A DNA stretch of 64,000 bases from Alphaproteobacteria bacterium (GCA_030425925.1 JAUHZO010000010.1:1-64000); one strand, 5' to 3'. Shown: positions 8,494 to 19,125, counted from the stretch's first letter. Notes: generated by a model from the sequence alone, not told the origin. Translations and numbers: made by a program.

Positions 8494-8763
8494 ATGCCCA
8501 CCCGCAACGTTGTCCTCACCGATCACCAGGCCGCCCTGCTCGACCGGCTTGTCGCCTCGGGCCGCTATCAGAACGCGTCCGAGGCGATGCGGGAAGGGTT
8601 GCGGAGGCTGGAAGAAGACGAGGCCCGGATGGAAGCGCTGGTGGCGCGGTTGACCGAGGGGTATCAGCAGGCGCTTGACGGCAAGCTTGCAGAAGGCACT
8701 GCGGAAGAGGTCATCAACCGCGCCTTTGACAATGCCCGCAGGAAACGCCGCGACGCTTCATGA
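8494..8763 (+). CDS. parD: ParD-type antitoxin
   Basis: 89-residue type II antitoxin. The N-terminal ribbon-helix-helix (about 1-45: TRNVVLTDHQAALLDRLV, GRYQNASEAMREGLRRLE) binds DNA; the C-terminal helix EVINRAFDNARRKRRDAS would wrap the ParE toxin. AAAGGAG stands 6 bp before the ATG. The stop overlaps the parE start by ATGA, the usual coupling that keeps antitoxin in excess. It acts in the cytoplasm. Confidence 0.92.
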   Translation: MPTRNVVLTDHQAALLDRLVASGRYQNASEAMREGLRRLEEDEARMEALVARLTEGYQQALDGKLAEGTAEEVINRAFDNARRKRRDAS

Positions 8764-9083
8764 CCAGACGCGTCCGTTTCTCGGATCTCGCCGAATCACG
8801 ATTGAACGACATAGTGGAGTGGACCGAAGAGCGGTTCGGCCCGCATCAAGCCGACCGCTATAGACTGGACCTGCTGAACCGTGTCCAGCGTCTTGCGCAG
8901 GATACGATCCCGGCACAATCCTGCCGCGCGCTCTGGCATTCCGACCTTCCTGCGGACATGATGTTCATCCGCGCGGGCCGGCATTTCATCATTTTTTCGC
9001 GACGCGGCGAACGGAGAAACGCGCGTGATCATCGGTAATTTGCACCAATCGTCCGATCTGGTGTCGAGGTTACGCAATCCCGA

Positions 9084-9093
<10 letters not shown>
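8760..9093 (+). pseudogene. parE: ParE-type toxin with a one-base frameshift near the C-terminus
   Basis: The first ~80 residues follow the RelE/ParE fold (VRFSDLAESRLNDIVEWTEERFG, LWHSDLPADMMFIRAGRHFIIF). At the T6 run 8992-8997 the frame leaves the family: as read, the protein ends with RRGERRNARDHR at 9038. If one T is removed, the reading continues RDAANGETRVIIGNLHQSSDL...NPDYR to a TAA at 9093, which restores the conserved RVIxxLHxxxDL end of ParE. So the toxin is either inactivated by a +1 insertion, expressed by slippage at the T-run, or affected by a sequencing error. The restored end would overlap the convergent dctD stop by 10 bp. Confidence 0.8.
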
Positions 9094-10418
<1,325 letters not shown>

Positions 10419-10421
10419 GAC

Positions 10422-12185
10422 TTACTCCGCTGCTCTTGTGTTTTCCCGGAACACGGGCAATTGCATCTCGAACACCGCGCCGCGGTCTTCGCCATTGCGC
10501 GCGGTCAGCCGCCCGCCCAGCTCCTGCACGATGCCGGACGAGATCGCCAGCCCCAGCCCGACACCGTCGCCTGGCTGCTTGGTGGTGTAGAACGGCTCGA
10601 ACAGGGCGTCGAGATTCTCGATCCCGTGGCCATTGTCGCGCACCGACAGCGTCGCCGTCTCGCCCGCCGCAAGGATGATGTCGATCTGCGGGTCGTCCAC
10701 CGTCTTGGTGGCGTCCAGCGCATTGCGCAACAGGTTCACCAGCACCTGCTCGATGCGCATCCGGTCGCCCAGCACGCGCACCGGACCGTCGGGCAGGATG
10801 CGGCTGATCCGGACCCGCCGCGCCTTGAGCTGCGGCTCCATCATCGACAGGGCCGAGGCCAGCGCGTCGGCCATGTCCACCGGGCTCAGCATCGACTGGC
10901 CCTTGCGGGCATAGGACTTCAACTGCTGGGTGATGGCCCCCATGCGCTCGATCAGATCGTCGATGCGGTGAAAGGCCGAAAGCGCCTCTTCGGGACGGTT
11001 GCGGCGCAAGAGCAGCCGCGCCCCGGCCAGATAGGTCTTCATCGCCGCCAGCGGCTGGTTCAGCTCATGGCTGACCGCCGCCGACATCTCGCCCAAGGCC
11101 GCCAGCTTGGAGCTTTGCGCCAGCGTCTGCTCGGCCACGGCAAGGTTTTCCTGCACCCGTTCGCGTTCGGCGATCTCGCGGCTGAGGCGTTCGTTCAGCA
11201 CGCGCAATTCGGCGGATTCGCGCTGGAACAGCGCCATGCGCAGCGCGGTCTTGCGGCTGAGCGCATAAAACGCCCCCGCCAGCAGCAGGGCAAAGCCCAT
11301 GATCTCCAGCGCCAGCACCGCGTTCACGCGTTCGCGCACGCTGGCATAGGTGGTGAAGGTCGTCAGCGACCAGCCGCGGAACGGCACCCGTCCGTCGATT
11401 CGCAGCACGGCCTCGCCCCGCAGATAGGCGTCGGCATCCTGCGAGGTCCAGTCCGCCGTCGCCTGGATCGCCCGTTCGATGGCCGAGGTGGCAGGCTGGC
11501 GGTCCAGCGCCGCGTCCACCGTCAGCCCGCGCCAGCGCGGTTCGGTCGCCAGGATGATGATGCCTTCGGAATTGGTGACCAGCACGGCATCGGTGATCCC
11601 GGCCCAGGCGCGCTCGAACTTGGCCAGATCCACCTCGACCACGATCACACCCACGGTCTGCGCCTGGCTTTCCACCTTGCGCGAATAGGTGAAGCGATAG
11701 CCGCCCACCTCGCGCGGGATCGCGGTAAAGATCGTGGTGCTGCCGCGCATCGCCTCGATGAAATAGGGCGCGCTGCGGTGCTGTTCGCCCAGCCGGTTGC
11801 GATCGGTTGCGGCCACGGTGCGCCCGTCGCGATCCAGCAGCACCAGCGAGGCGGCACCGATCTCGTCGATATAGGAAATCAGCCGCTGCGAGGACTGGCT
11901 GTAATCGGCCGAGTTCAGCGCGCCGATCAGCGCCGGGTCACGCGCCAGCAATTGCGGCACGATGGCGTTGCGGCGCAGTTCCGACACCAGGTTGCCGGAA
12001 TACAGCGCGAGCCGCACCTCGGCCCGGTTGCGGGTGGTTTCGGTAAACCGCCCGGTCAGCGCGCGGTTGGTGATCCAGACCGTGGCCACGGCGATCACAA
12101 GAAACAGCAGCAGCGCCATGCGCACCCGCCATGTCAGCGGGCCGGGGCGCGCCAATCGCGGGAGGGGACGGGAGTTTCTGGCCAT
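10422..12185 (-). CDS. dctB: C4-dicarboxylate sensor histidine kinase DctB
   Basis: Membrane sensor kinase of about 587 residues. One span near the N-terminus (MALLLFLVIAVATVWITN), a large periplasmic double-Cache-like sensor domain, and a second span (MGFALLLAGAFYAL) lead to a coiled linker, a HisKA domain with the phospho-acceptor in SAAVSHELNQPLAAMKTYL, and a HATPase domain (NLLRNALDA, DNGHGI, FEPFYTTK, GVGLGLAI). It phosphorylates DctD, whose gene starts 3 bp after the dctB stop. I use the ATG at 12185; a TTG at 12221, one base after the purQ stop, would add 12 residues. Confidence 0.92.
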   Translation of the reverse strand: MARNSRPLPRLARPGPLTWRVRMALLLFLVIAVATVWITNRALTGRFTETTRNRAEVRLALYSGNLVSELRRNAIVPQLLARDPALIGALNSADYSQSSQRLISYIDEIGAASLVLLDRDGRTVAATDRNRLGEQHRSAPYFIEAMRGSTTIFTAIPREVGGYRFTYSRKVESQAQTVGVIVVEVDLAKFERAWAGITDAVLVTNSEGIIILATEPRWRGLTVDAALDRQPATSAIERAIQATADWTSQDADAYLRGEAVLRIDGRVPFRGWSLTTFTTYASVRERVNAVLALEIMGFALLLAGAFYALSRKTALRMALFQRESAELRVLNERLSREIAERERVQENLAVAEQTLAQSSKLAALGEMSAAVSHELNQPLAAMKTYLAGARLLLRRNRPEEALSAFHRIDDLIERMGAITQQLKSYARKGQSMLSPVDMADALASALSMMEPQLKARRVRISRILPDGPVRVLGDRMRIEQVLVNLLRNALDATKTVDDPQIDIILAAGETATLSVRDNGHGIENLDALFEPFYTTKQPGDGVGLGLAISSGIVQELGGRLTARNGEDRGAVFEMQLPVFRENTRAAE

Positions 12186-12222
12186 GCGGGACAGGATAAG
12201 CGCCCGCCCCTGCAGGCTCAAG

Positions 12223-12891
12223 TCACGCGGCGGTCAGCGCCTGCGCCAGATGGGCGAAAAGGCGCGCACCGTCCTCGTTGCCATGAGCGGGTTCCGACGC
12301 ACGTTCGGGATGCGGCATCATTCCCAGCACCCTGCGGTTTTCCGACAACACCCCGGCGATGGCGCGGGCCGATCCGTTGGGCGTGTCGGTATAGCGGAAC
12401 GCCACGCGGTTCTCGGCCTCCAGCGCGTCCAGCGTTGCCGGATCGGCAAAGTAGTTGCCGTCATGATGCGCGATGGGCAGCGCGATCTCTTCGCCGGGCT
12501 TGTAGCCGTCGGTATAGACGCAGCCTTGGGTCGCCACCTGCAGACCCACGGTGCGGCAGATGTATTTCAGCCCGGCATTGCGCAACAGCGCGCCGGGCAG
12601 CAGGCCGGTTTCGGTGAGCACCTGAAAGCCGTTGCAAAGCCCCAGCACGTGGCCGCCGCGGTCGGCATGGGCCTTGACCGCGCCGATGATCGGCGCGTTG
12701 GCCGCGATGGCCCCGCAGCGCAGGTAGTCGCCAAAGGAAAAGCCGCCCGGGATGCCCACCAGATCGGTGCCGTCGGGCAATGTCTGGTCCTTGTGCCAGA
12801 CCATCTCCACCTGCAGCCCGGCAGCGCGGAAGGCGACGGCCAGGTCACGGTCGCAGTTCGATCCGGGAAAGACGATGACGGCGGCTTTCAT
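12223..12891 (-). CDS. purQ: Phosphoribosylformylglycinamidine synthase, glutaminase subunit PurQ
   Basis: 222-residue class I glutamine amidotransferase. It feeds ammonia to PurL for the FGAR to FGAM step of purine synthesis, in complex with PurS. Seen: N-terminal [13 protein letters not shown], nucleophile Cys in [12 protein letters not shown], and the His-Glu pair in [18 protein letters not shown] overlaps the stop of the adh gene 12 bp upstream, so it is part of a purS-adh-purQ unit. purL is not in this window. Confidence 0.96.
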   Translation of the reverse strand: MKAAVIVFPGSNCDRDLAVAFRAAGLQVEMVWHKDQTLPDGTDLVGIPGGFSFGDYLRCGAIAANAPIIGAVKAHADRGGHVLGLCNGFQVLTETGLLPGALLRNAGLKYICRTVGLQVATQGCVYTDGYKPGEEIALPIAHHDGNYFADPATLDALEAENRVAFRYTDTPNGSARAIAGVLSENRRVLGMMPHPERASEPAHGNEDGARLFAHLAQALTAA

Positions 12892-12903
12892 GGGGCTCTC
12901 TCC

Positions 12904-13947
12904 TCAGGCGGCGAAATCGGTGACAACGGCAACACCCGGCGGCGCGGGCGCGTCAAAGGCGGCCAGTTCGGCCGAAACGTCCGACAGCGCGATGCGGCGG
13001 GTGACCAGCGGGGCAAGGTCCAGCGCGCCGCTTTCGATCAGCGCAAACAGCGACGGGTAGCGCCAGCCGGGCATGCCCCGCGTGCCGTAGATCGCAAGCT
13101 GGCCGGAATAGACCACGTCCCAGGGCAGCGCCATGGTGGTATGATCGCCCGCGGGCATGCCCACCTGTACCATGCGGCCCAGCTTGCGCAGGCTGCGCAG
13201 CGCGGCCTCGGTCGTGGCGGGGATGCCAAGCGCCTCCATCGCCACATGCGCGCCGCCCCGGGTGATCTCGCGCACGGCCTCGGCGGCATCGGTTTCGCCT
13301 GCGTTGACAACGGCATCCGCGTCGAAGCTCAGGGCATAGTCGAGCTTTTCCGCAACCACGTCCACCACCACAACCCGCGCGCCCATGGCCCGCGCCAGAA
13401 GCGCGGCCGACAGCCCCACACCACCGCCGCCAAACACCGCCAGCCATTCGCCGGGGCGCAAGGCCGCCCGGCCGGTCAGCCCGTGCCAGGCGGTGGTGAC
13501 ACGGCAGCCGCAGGCGGCGGCGATCTCGGGCGGCAGCGCCTCGGGCAGGCGCGCGAGGTTGGCATCGGCATGCGGCACCGCCACCCGTTCGGCAAAGGCA
13601 CCCGGCGCGGTGAAGCCCGGCAGCACCTGCCGGGCACAGATCGTCTGGTGCCCGGAGGCGCAATCGGGGCAGTGCCCGCAGGCCAGGATGAACGGCGCCA
13701 CCACCCGGTCGCCCACCTGCCAGCCGCGCACCAGCGGGCCGACCTCCTGCACCTCGCCGCAGAATTCGTGCCCCGGCACATGCGGCAGGGCGGCATCCGC
13801 ATCCGCCCCCGTCCAGACATGCCAGTCGGACCGGCAGACGCCGCAGGCCAGCACCTTGAGCACCACGCCATCCGCCGGACAGTCCGGGTCGGGCACGGTG
13901 TCCAGCGACAGCGGCGCCCGGTGCGCCGTCAGAAGCGCGGCGCGCAT
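12904..13947 (-). CDS. Zinc-dependent medium-chain alcohol dehydrogenase
   Basis: 347-residue MDR-family oxidoreductase. Catalytic zinc ligands in ACGVCRSDWHVW and GHEFCGEV; structural zinc cluster in CGHCPDCASGHQTIC; Rossmann fold FGGGGVGLSAALLARAMGA with Asp after the second strand (VVVDVVAEK), which favours NAD+. Substrate cannot be deduced; it resembles the alcohol/sorbitol dehydrogenase branch. It is inserted between purS (TGATG overlap at its start) and purQ, an unexpected place in a purine operon, so it is presumably co-transcribed with them. Confidence 0.9.
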   Translation of the reverse strand: MRAALLTAHRAPLSLDTVPDPDCPADGVVLKVLACGVCRSDWHVWTGADADAALPHVPGHEFCGEVQEVGPLVRGWQVGDRVVAPFILACGHCPDCASGHQTICARQVLPGFTAPGAFAERVAVPHADANLARLPEALPPEIAAACGCRVTTAWHGLTGRAALRPGEWLAVFGGGGVGLSAALLARAMGARVVVVDVVAEKLDYALSFDADAVVNAGETDAAEAVREITRGGAHVAMEALGIPATTEAALRSLRKLGRMVQVGMPAGDHTTMALPWDVVYSGQLAIYGTRGMPGWRYPSLFALIESGALDLAPLVTRRIALSDVSAELAAFDAPAPPGVAVVTDFAA

Positions 13948-14177
13948 CAGACCATCTCGATCCGGTAGCTTTCGATCACCGTGTTGGCCAGCAGTCTTTC
14001 GCACATCTGCGCGACCTCCTCCTCGGATGTGCCGTCGGCCAGGTCCAGTTCGATCACCTTGCCCTGGCGCACACCGCCGACCCCGTCAAAGCCAAGCGCC
14101 CCCAGCGCGTGGCGGATCGCCTCGCCCTGCGGGTCGAGCACGCCGTCCTTGAGCATCACCGTGACACGCGCCTTCAT
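13947..14177 (-). CDS. purS: Phosphoribosylformylglycinamidine synthase subunit PurS
   Basis: 76-residue PurS: MKARVTVMLKDGVLDPQGEAI, then LGFDGVGGVRQGKVIELDL and a C-terminal LLANTVIESYRIEMV. PurS dimers bridge PurL and PurQ in the three-part FGAM synthase of alphaproteobacteria and Gram-positives. Start at 14177 is where family conservation begins. Its stop overlaps the adh start by one base (TGATG). Confidence 0.95.
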   Translation of the reverse strand: MKARVTVMLKDGVLDPQGEAIRHALGALGFDGVGGVRQGKVIELDLADGTSEEEVAQMCERLLANTVIESYRIEMV

Positions 14178-14253
14178 CGCCCCGCTCCCTTGCTGTCCCG
14201 TGGTTGCGCGGGAGGAACCGCATCGGCGGCGGAAATGCAAGCCGAAAACCCGC

Positions 14254-16536
14254 TCATTCGCGGTTGTTCACCCGGGTGACGATACCGGCATCCTCGGCCA
14301 GGTCGAACGCCGCCTTCTGGTTGCCGCGCAGATCGTTGTCCTGATAGGTGCCCATGCCGCCGGAATAGACCCGCACGCCGTACCAGACATTGTCGGTGAT
14401 GCGGTTGTCGCGGACAAAGGGCTGTGCCTCCGAGGTGACCTCGACACCGTAGTAACCGTTGCCGTGGATCTCGTTGCCATCGATCTGGCCCTTGCCCTTG
14501 TCGTAGACGAAGATGCCGCTCATGGTGCCGTCGCGGATGATGTTGCCGCGCACCACCGGATCGGCCCCGCCGCGGATCGAGATCCCGCCCTCGCCATTGC
14601 CGAAGACGGTGTTGTTCTCGATCCGGCCGCGCGCCTCGGTGTTGAGGTAGATGCCGCTGCGGGCATTGTCGCGGATCGTGTTGCCCCGCAGCACCGGTGT
14701 CGATTTCTCGGCGATCTCCACCCCGGAATAGCCGTTGTTGTGGATCTCGTTGTCCTCGATCCGGCCCGAGGCGGCTTCCTGCACGAAGATGCCGCTGGTC
14801 TCGCCGTCGCGGATCACGTTGCGCACCACCACCGGGTCCGAGCCTTCGCGGATTTCCACCCCGGCATAGGCATTGCCGATGAACTGGTTGTCCTCGATCA
14901 GGCCCTTGCCCTGGGTGTGCACGAGGATGCCGCCGACAATGCCGTCGCGCAGCACGTTGCGGCGGATCACCGGATCGGCACCTTCCTTGATCTCGATGCC
15001 GGAATAGGTGTTGGCGCGGATCGTGTTGCCCTCGACCGTGCCGCCGGCCCCGTCATAGAAGAAGATGCCCGACATGTTGCCGTCATGGATCACGTTGTTG
15101 CGGATCAGCGGTGCCGCCCCGCCGCGCGCGGCCACCACCGAACTGCCTTTCGAGGTCAGGTCGCTGTCTTCCAGCGTGGCGCTGCCGGCGTCGAAGAAGA
15201 TGCCGTAGAACTGCCCGCCATCCTGCCGCAGGCTGATATTGGCGATCCGGCCCGATGGCGCGGTCCAGTGGATGACGTGATCCTGCGCGGCGCTCAGCAC
15301 GATATCCTCGCGCGGGCCCACGCCCACCAGGTCCACCGCCTTGTCGATATCGATGGCACCGACATAGCTGCCGGGATAGACCTCGATCCTTGTGCCGGGC
15401 TGTGCGGCAAGCACCGCCTGCACGATGGAGCGGTGATCGCCGCCGCCCTGCGCGCGCACGGTCAGCACCGGCCCGGTTTCGGCGGTCACGCCGTCATCGG
15501 GGGCCGAACAGTCACGCTCCACCACGCGGCGGGCCAGACGGGCAAAGGTGTGGTCGGCACAGTCTTCGACATAGGCCTCGTAGCCTGCGCAGCCCATCTC
15601 CTTGGCCTCGTCCCAGAGCGCGTCGCAGGCATTGCGCGGCTGCGGCAGGACCGGCAGCCGCGTGGCGGTGCGGCTGTTGTCCTCGGCGGGATCGGGGGCC
15701 TTCACCACGGGCGGTGCCACGACCGGCGCACCGGTGGCCGCCAGCACCTTGCTGACGGCCAGGATGCGGCGCATCGGAATCGCCTGGTTGAAGCCGGTAC
15801 GGCTGTCGCCGGCATGGTGCAGCCCCACCACCCGGCGGTCGGTGATGCGCAGGACCGGAGAGCCGGAATTGCCCTGCAGCGTGTCGCAGGTATGCACCAG
15901 CTTGCCCTCTTCCGAAATCGAGGGCGAGGCCGCGGCACAGCCTTCGCGGCTGATGTGCTGCGACTGGCCCTGCGGGTGGCCGATGATCCACAGGAACTCG
16001 GCATCCTCGGGATCGGCATCGGCCAGTTCCAGCATCCCGTACTTGGCCGACGGATCGCCGAAGACACGCAGCACGGTGTAATCCAGCGCACGGTTGGTTT
16101 CGACGATCTGCGGGCTGACGGTATAGCGGTCGGCCCCCTGGGCACGGCCCGGGCGGATATAGCCGGCCACGAATTGCGCCGCCTGCACGCCGCTTTGCGC
16201 GCCGGTGGGATCGCCGTCCATGCCGGGAATGCAGTGATGGTTGGTCAGCAGATGCTGCTGGTCGACGATGAAGGCGGTGCAAAAGCCCGTCCGGCCATCG
16301 GCAAACAGCATGTCGAGCCGGCCCACCGGCCGACCCAGCCGCACCGCCTGGCTGTTTTCGCCGTAGTCGATGACGGGTTCGTTCTGGTAATCGCCAAACG
16401 CCTGTTCCAGCGTCACCCCGCCCGCCATCTGGCGCGGCTGGATGACGATCTTGCCGAAATCGGACGGATCGAACTCGGCCGGTTGCGCAAGGGCCCCTGT
16501 GGCGAGCAGGGCAAAGGTACAAATCAAACGCAGCAT
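14254..16536 (-). CDS. Secreted trypsin-like serine protease fused to a parallel beta-helix
   Basis: 760 residues with signal peptide MLRLICTFALLATGALAQ. The first half is a trypsin-like domain: H101 in TNHHC, D152 in ALDYTVL, S224 in QGNSGSPVL, with paired cysteines. After a Pro/Ala linker and a Cys-rich patch (CDALWDEAKEMGCAGYEAY), the second half (about 370-750) is a right-handed beta-helix: at least ten ~23-residue rungs built on NxIRDxxxSGIxVxxxA with recurring GNxIxxN turns. Beta-helices of this type bind or process polysaccharides. The start is 16536, with GGGGGA 6 bp upstream. The protease-helix combination suggests a surface or extracellular protein anchored to or acting on glycans; function is inferred. 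Confidence 0.85.
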   Translation of the reverse strand: MLRLICTFALLATGALAQPAEFDPSDFGKIVIQPRQMAGGVTLEQAFGDYQNEPVIDYGENSQAVRLGRPVGRLDMLFADGRTGFCTAFIVDQQHLLTNHHCIPGMDGDPTGAQSGVQAAQFVAGYIRPGRAQGADRYTVSPQIVETNRALDYTVLRVFGDPSAKYGMLELADADPEDAEFLWIIGHPQGQSQHISREGCAAASPSISEEGKLVHTCDTLQGNSGSPVLRITDRRVVGLHHAGDSRTGFNQAIPMRRILAVSKVLAATGAPVVAPPVVKAPDPAEDNSRTATRLPVLPQPRNACDALWDEAKEMGCAGYEAYVEDCADHTFARLARRVVERDCSAPDDGVTAETGPVLTVRAQGGGDHRSIVQAVLAAQPGTRIEVYPGSYVGAIDIDKAVDLVGVGPREDIVLSAAQDHVIHWTAPSGRIANISLRQDGGQFYGIFFDAGSATLEDSDLTSKGSSVVAARGGAAPLIRNNVIHDGNMSGIFFYDGAGGTVEGNTIRANTYSGIEIKEGADPVIRRNVLRDGIVGGILVHTQGKGLIEDNQFIGNAYAGVEIREGSDPVVVRNVIRDGETSGIFVQEAASGRIEDNEIHNNGYSGVEIAEKSTPVLRGNTIRDNARSGIYLNTEARGRIENNTVFGNGEGGISIRGGADPVVRGNIIRDGTMSGIFVYDKGKGQIDGNEIHGNGYYGVEVTSEAQPFVRDNRITDNVWYGVRVYSGGMGTYQDNDLRGNQKAAFDLAEDAGIVTRVNNRE

Positions 16537-16645
16537 GATGTCCCCCAAGGATGTCCTTGCCTCAGGATATCACCGCGCCGTGCCCCGGCCAATGGCGGGA
16601 TTCCGGACGTGGCACCGCCAATTGTCAGAAGGTCCCCGCCCCCGA

Positions 16646-16729
16646 GCGACACAGTCCCGGACCTGGTCCGGGACCTCTCGGGGCCAGCCACGCGCAGGAG
16701 GTCCCGGATCAGGTCCGGGACTGTGTCGC
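16646..16729. repeat. Paired REP elements forming an 84-bp inverted repeat
   Basis: Two facing REP copies (16654-16676 and 16698-16722; cores GTCCCGG...CCGGGACCTC and its complement) are bracketed by GCGACACAGTCCCGG (from 16646) and its exact complement ending at 16729, so the whole block can fold into a long hairpin. It lies between purC and the protease gene. The sequence family matches 5792-5938 and 8405-8432. Confidence 0.8.
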
Positions 16730-16746
16730 ATGCGGCTTGCCGGGCC

Positions 16747-17508
16747 TCAGTTGATCAGCTTCGGCTTGCCCAGATGTGTCGCCTGCTTGGGCATGACGCC
16801 CAGCCGGCGCGCCACCTCGGTATAGGCATCGGTCAGGTTGCCCAGATCCTGGCGGAACACGTCCTTGTCGAGCTTCTGGCCGGTCTCGATGTCCCACAGG
16901 CGGCAGCTGTCGGGGCTGATCTCGTCGGCGACGATCAGGCGCTGGTAATCGCCGTCATAGATCCGGCCCACCTCGATCTTGAAATCCACCAGGCGGATGC
17001 CCACGCCGTACATCAGCCCCGACATGTAGTCGTTCACCCGGAGCGCCAGCGCCACCATGTCGTCCATGTCCTGCTGGCTGGCCCAGCCGAACGCGGCGAT
17101 ATGCTCTTCGGTGACCATGGGATCGCCCAGCTTGTCGTCCTTGAAGTAGTACTCGACGATGGGCCGCGGCAGCGGTGTGCCCTCCTCGATCCCCAGCCGT
17201 TTCGACATCGACCCGGCGGCGATGTTGCGCACCACCACTTCCAGCGGGATGATCTCGCAGGCGCGCACCAGCTGTTCGCGCATGTTCAGGCGGCGCAGGA
17301 AATGCGTCGGTACGCCGATGCCGTTCAGCCCGGTCATGAAGAATTCCGACAGGCGGTTGTTCAACACGCCCTTGCCTTCGATCACGTCACGCTTTTCGGC
17401 GTTGTAGGCGGTCGCGTCGTCCTTGAAGTACTGCACCAGGGTGCCCGGTTCCGGGCCTTCATAGAGAATCTTGGCCTTGCCTTCATAGATCTTCTTGCGC
17501 CGTGCCAT
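16747..17508 (-). CDS. purC: Phosphoribosylaminoimidazole-succinocarboxamide synthase
   Basis: 253-residue SAICAR synthetase joining aspartate to CAIR in purine synthesis. Seen: N-terminal [20 protein letters not shown] loop, [23 protein letters not shown], the conserved [10 protein letters not shown] and [12 protein letters not shown] motifs. AAAGGG stands 7 bp before the ATG at 17508. It belongs with the purS/purQ genes 2.5 kb downstream on the same strand, separated by the protease gene. Confidence 0.97.
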   Translation of the reverse strand: MARRKKIYEGKAKILYEGPEPGTLVQYFKDDATAYNAEKRDVIEGKGVLNNRLSEFFMTGLNGIGVPTHFLRRLNMREQLVRACEIIPLEVVVRNIAAGSMSKRLGIEEGTPLPRPIVEYYFKDDKLGDPMVTEEHIAAFGWASQQDMDDMVALALRVNDYMSGLMYGVGIRLVDFKIEVGRIYDGDYQRLIVADEISPDSCRLWDIETGQKLDKDVFRQDLGNLTDAYTEVARRLGVMPKQATHLGKPKLIN

Positions 17509-17701
17509 CGAAACCCTTTCGCCAAACGGAAAAACCGCGCTCGCGGCGCGGGTGGCGCAGACATAGAGCATGCCCGCGCCTGCTGCAAGCGGCGTAAGCG
17601 GCGCGGGCACGCCGTCCAAAAGGTCGCGCGCCGCCTTTTCCCGCTATACATTCCAGCGGCCCTTTCCTATCTCTGGACCGAAGCAAGCTGGAGGAAGAGC
17701 C

Positions 17702-18016
17702 ATGTCCACCTTCGACGATCGCGAAAGCGCATTCGAGAACAAGTTCGCCCATGACGAAGAGATGAAGTTCAAGGCCGAAGCGCGGGCCAACAAGCTTCTG
17801 GGCCTCTGGGCGGCCGAGCTGCTGGGCAAGTCCGGCGACGATGCCGACGTCTATGCGCGCGAGGTCATCAAGGCCGATTTCGAGGAAGCCGGGCACGAGG
17901 ACGTCGTGCGCAAGGTGGCGGGCGATCTGGGCGACAAGTCCACCCCCGACGCGATCCGCGCCAAGCGCGCCGAGCTGCTGGCCGTGGCCAAGCAGCAGAT
18001 GGTCAACGAGGCCTGA
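17702..18016 (+). CDS. F1F0-ATP synthase inhibitor, zeta subunit (DUF1476)
   Basis: 104-residue all-helical protein of the DUF1476 family, beginning STFDDRESAFENKFAHDEE and containing FKAEARANKLLGLWAAELLG. In Paracoccus and relatives this subunit blocks ATP hydrolysis by the F1 motor, acting in the cytoplasm. Monocistronic and divergent from purC; 193 bp separate them, holding no other gene. GGAGGAAGAGCC precedes the ATG. Confidence 0.93.
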   Translation: MSTFDDRESAFENKFAHDEEMKFKAEARANKLLGLWAAELLGKSGDDADVYAREVIKADFEEAGHEDVVRKVAGDLGDKSTPDAIRAKRAELLAVAKQQMVNEA

Positions 18017-18137
18017 TCCCCTTCGCCGGGGGACGTCCCGGCCCGTCAAGCGCCGGCGCCGCCCTGTCCCGGCGGCGCTTGCCATTTTCCGGAGGCTCTG
18101 CGCATCTGGGCCGCAGCGACAGCAACCGGAGCCCGAG

Positions 18138-19013
18138 ATGACCGACACGATCCGCGCCAGCCTCTGGATGATTGGGGCCATCGTGTCCTTTACCCTGCTG
18201 GCCATCGCCGGGCGTGCCGTCAGCCTCGATCTCGACACGTTCGAGATCATGCTGTTTCGCTCCATCATCGGCATCGCCATCGTCACCGCCGGTGCGGCGG
18301 CGTTTGGCACGCTGGGGCAGATCCGCACCACCCGGCTGGGCTGGCACGGGCTGCGCAACATGTTCCATTTTGCCGGCCAGAACCTGTGGTTCCATGCCAT
18401 CACCGTGATCCCGCTGGCGCAGGTCTTTGCGCTGGAGTTCACCACGCCGATCTGGGCCATGCTGCTGAGCCTCGTGATCCTGCGCGAACGGCTGACGCTC
18501 AACCGCGTGGGCACCGCCCTGGTGGGTTTCGCCGGGATCCTCATCGTCGCCCGCCCGGGCACCGGCACGCTGGATCCCGGCCTGATCGCCGCCGCGCTGG
18601 CCGCCATCGGCTTTGCCGGATCGGCGGTGTTCACCCGGCGGCTGACCCGGACCGAGTCCATCACCTGCATCCTGTTCTGGCTGACCGTGATGCAGACCGG
18701 GCTGGGCCTTGTCTTTGCCGGTTTCGACGGCGACATCGCCTTGCCCGCGGCGGAAAGCTGGCCCTGGGTGCTGCTGATCTCGGTCGGGGGGCTGGTGGCG
18801 CATTTCTGCCTGACCACCGCACTGTCGCTGGCCCCGGCCGCGGTGGTGATGCCCATCGACTTTGCCCGCCTGCCTGTGATCGCCTTCGTGGGCGTGGCGC
18901 TGTATGGCGAACCCCTTGAACCGGTTGTGTTTCTTGGCGCAGCGCTGATCTTTGGCGCGAATTATGCCAACATCCTGTGGGAAAGCCGCCGCAGCACCGC
19001 TGTCCCGAAGTGA
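18138..19013 (+). CDS. EamA/DMT-family inner membrane exporter
   Basis: 291 residues with ten predicted spans in two EamA repeats (first half ending near FAGILIVARPG, second near LGAALIFGANYANIL). Seen: the family pattern LWFHAITVIPLAQVFALEFTTPIWAML and LRERLTLNRV. Drug/metabolite transporters of this class export amino acids or small metabolites using the proton gradient. Substrate unknown. A second EamA gene lies at 20511, but the two share little beyond the family pattern. Confidence 0.88.
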   Translation: MTDTIRASLWMIGAIVSFTLLAIAGRAVSLDLDTFEIMLFRSIIGIAIVTAGAAAFGTLGQIRTTRLGWHGLRNMFHFAGQNLWFHAITVIPLAQVFALEFTTPIWAMLLSLVILRERLTLNRVGTALVGFAGILIVARPGTGTLDPGLIAAALAAIGFAGSAVFTRRLTRTESITCILFWLTVMQTGLGLVFAGFDGDIALPAAESWPWVLLISVGGLVAHFCLTTALSLAPAAVVMPIDFARLPVIAFVGVALYGEPLEPVVFLGAALIFGANYANILWESRRSTAVPK

Positions 19014-19035
19014 CGCGGCGTCGAAGCACGTCAAC

Positions 19036-19058
19036 TTGACGTATAGTCAAAATTGACC
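19036..19058 (+). promoter_or_regulatory. Inverted TTGAC/GTCAA repeat upstream of fadL
   Basis: TTGAC-GTATA-GTCAA (19036-19050) followed two bases later by another TTGAC (19054-19058) stands 68-90 bp before the fadL start. The symmetry suggests a dimeric regulator site; the last TTGAC could also act as a -35 box. No regulator is assigned. Confidence 0.35.
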
Positions 19059-19125
19059 GGGCGCACACCGTCCCGCTAGCCTGCGTTCCACTGGAGACAT
19101 CCACCACTCGGGATGAGGGACAATA

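Noticed and set aside
8760-9038. Intact short ParE as annotated by frame
   Set aside because: The conserved C-terminal residues are found only after a one-base correction, so the short form is not the native family length.
13981-17754. 1257-residue plus-strand frame
   Set aside because: Antisense to purS, the protease gene and purC; no ribosome site or domain.
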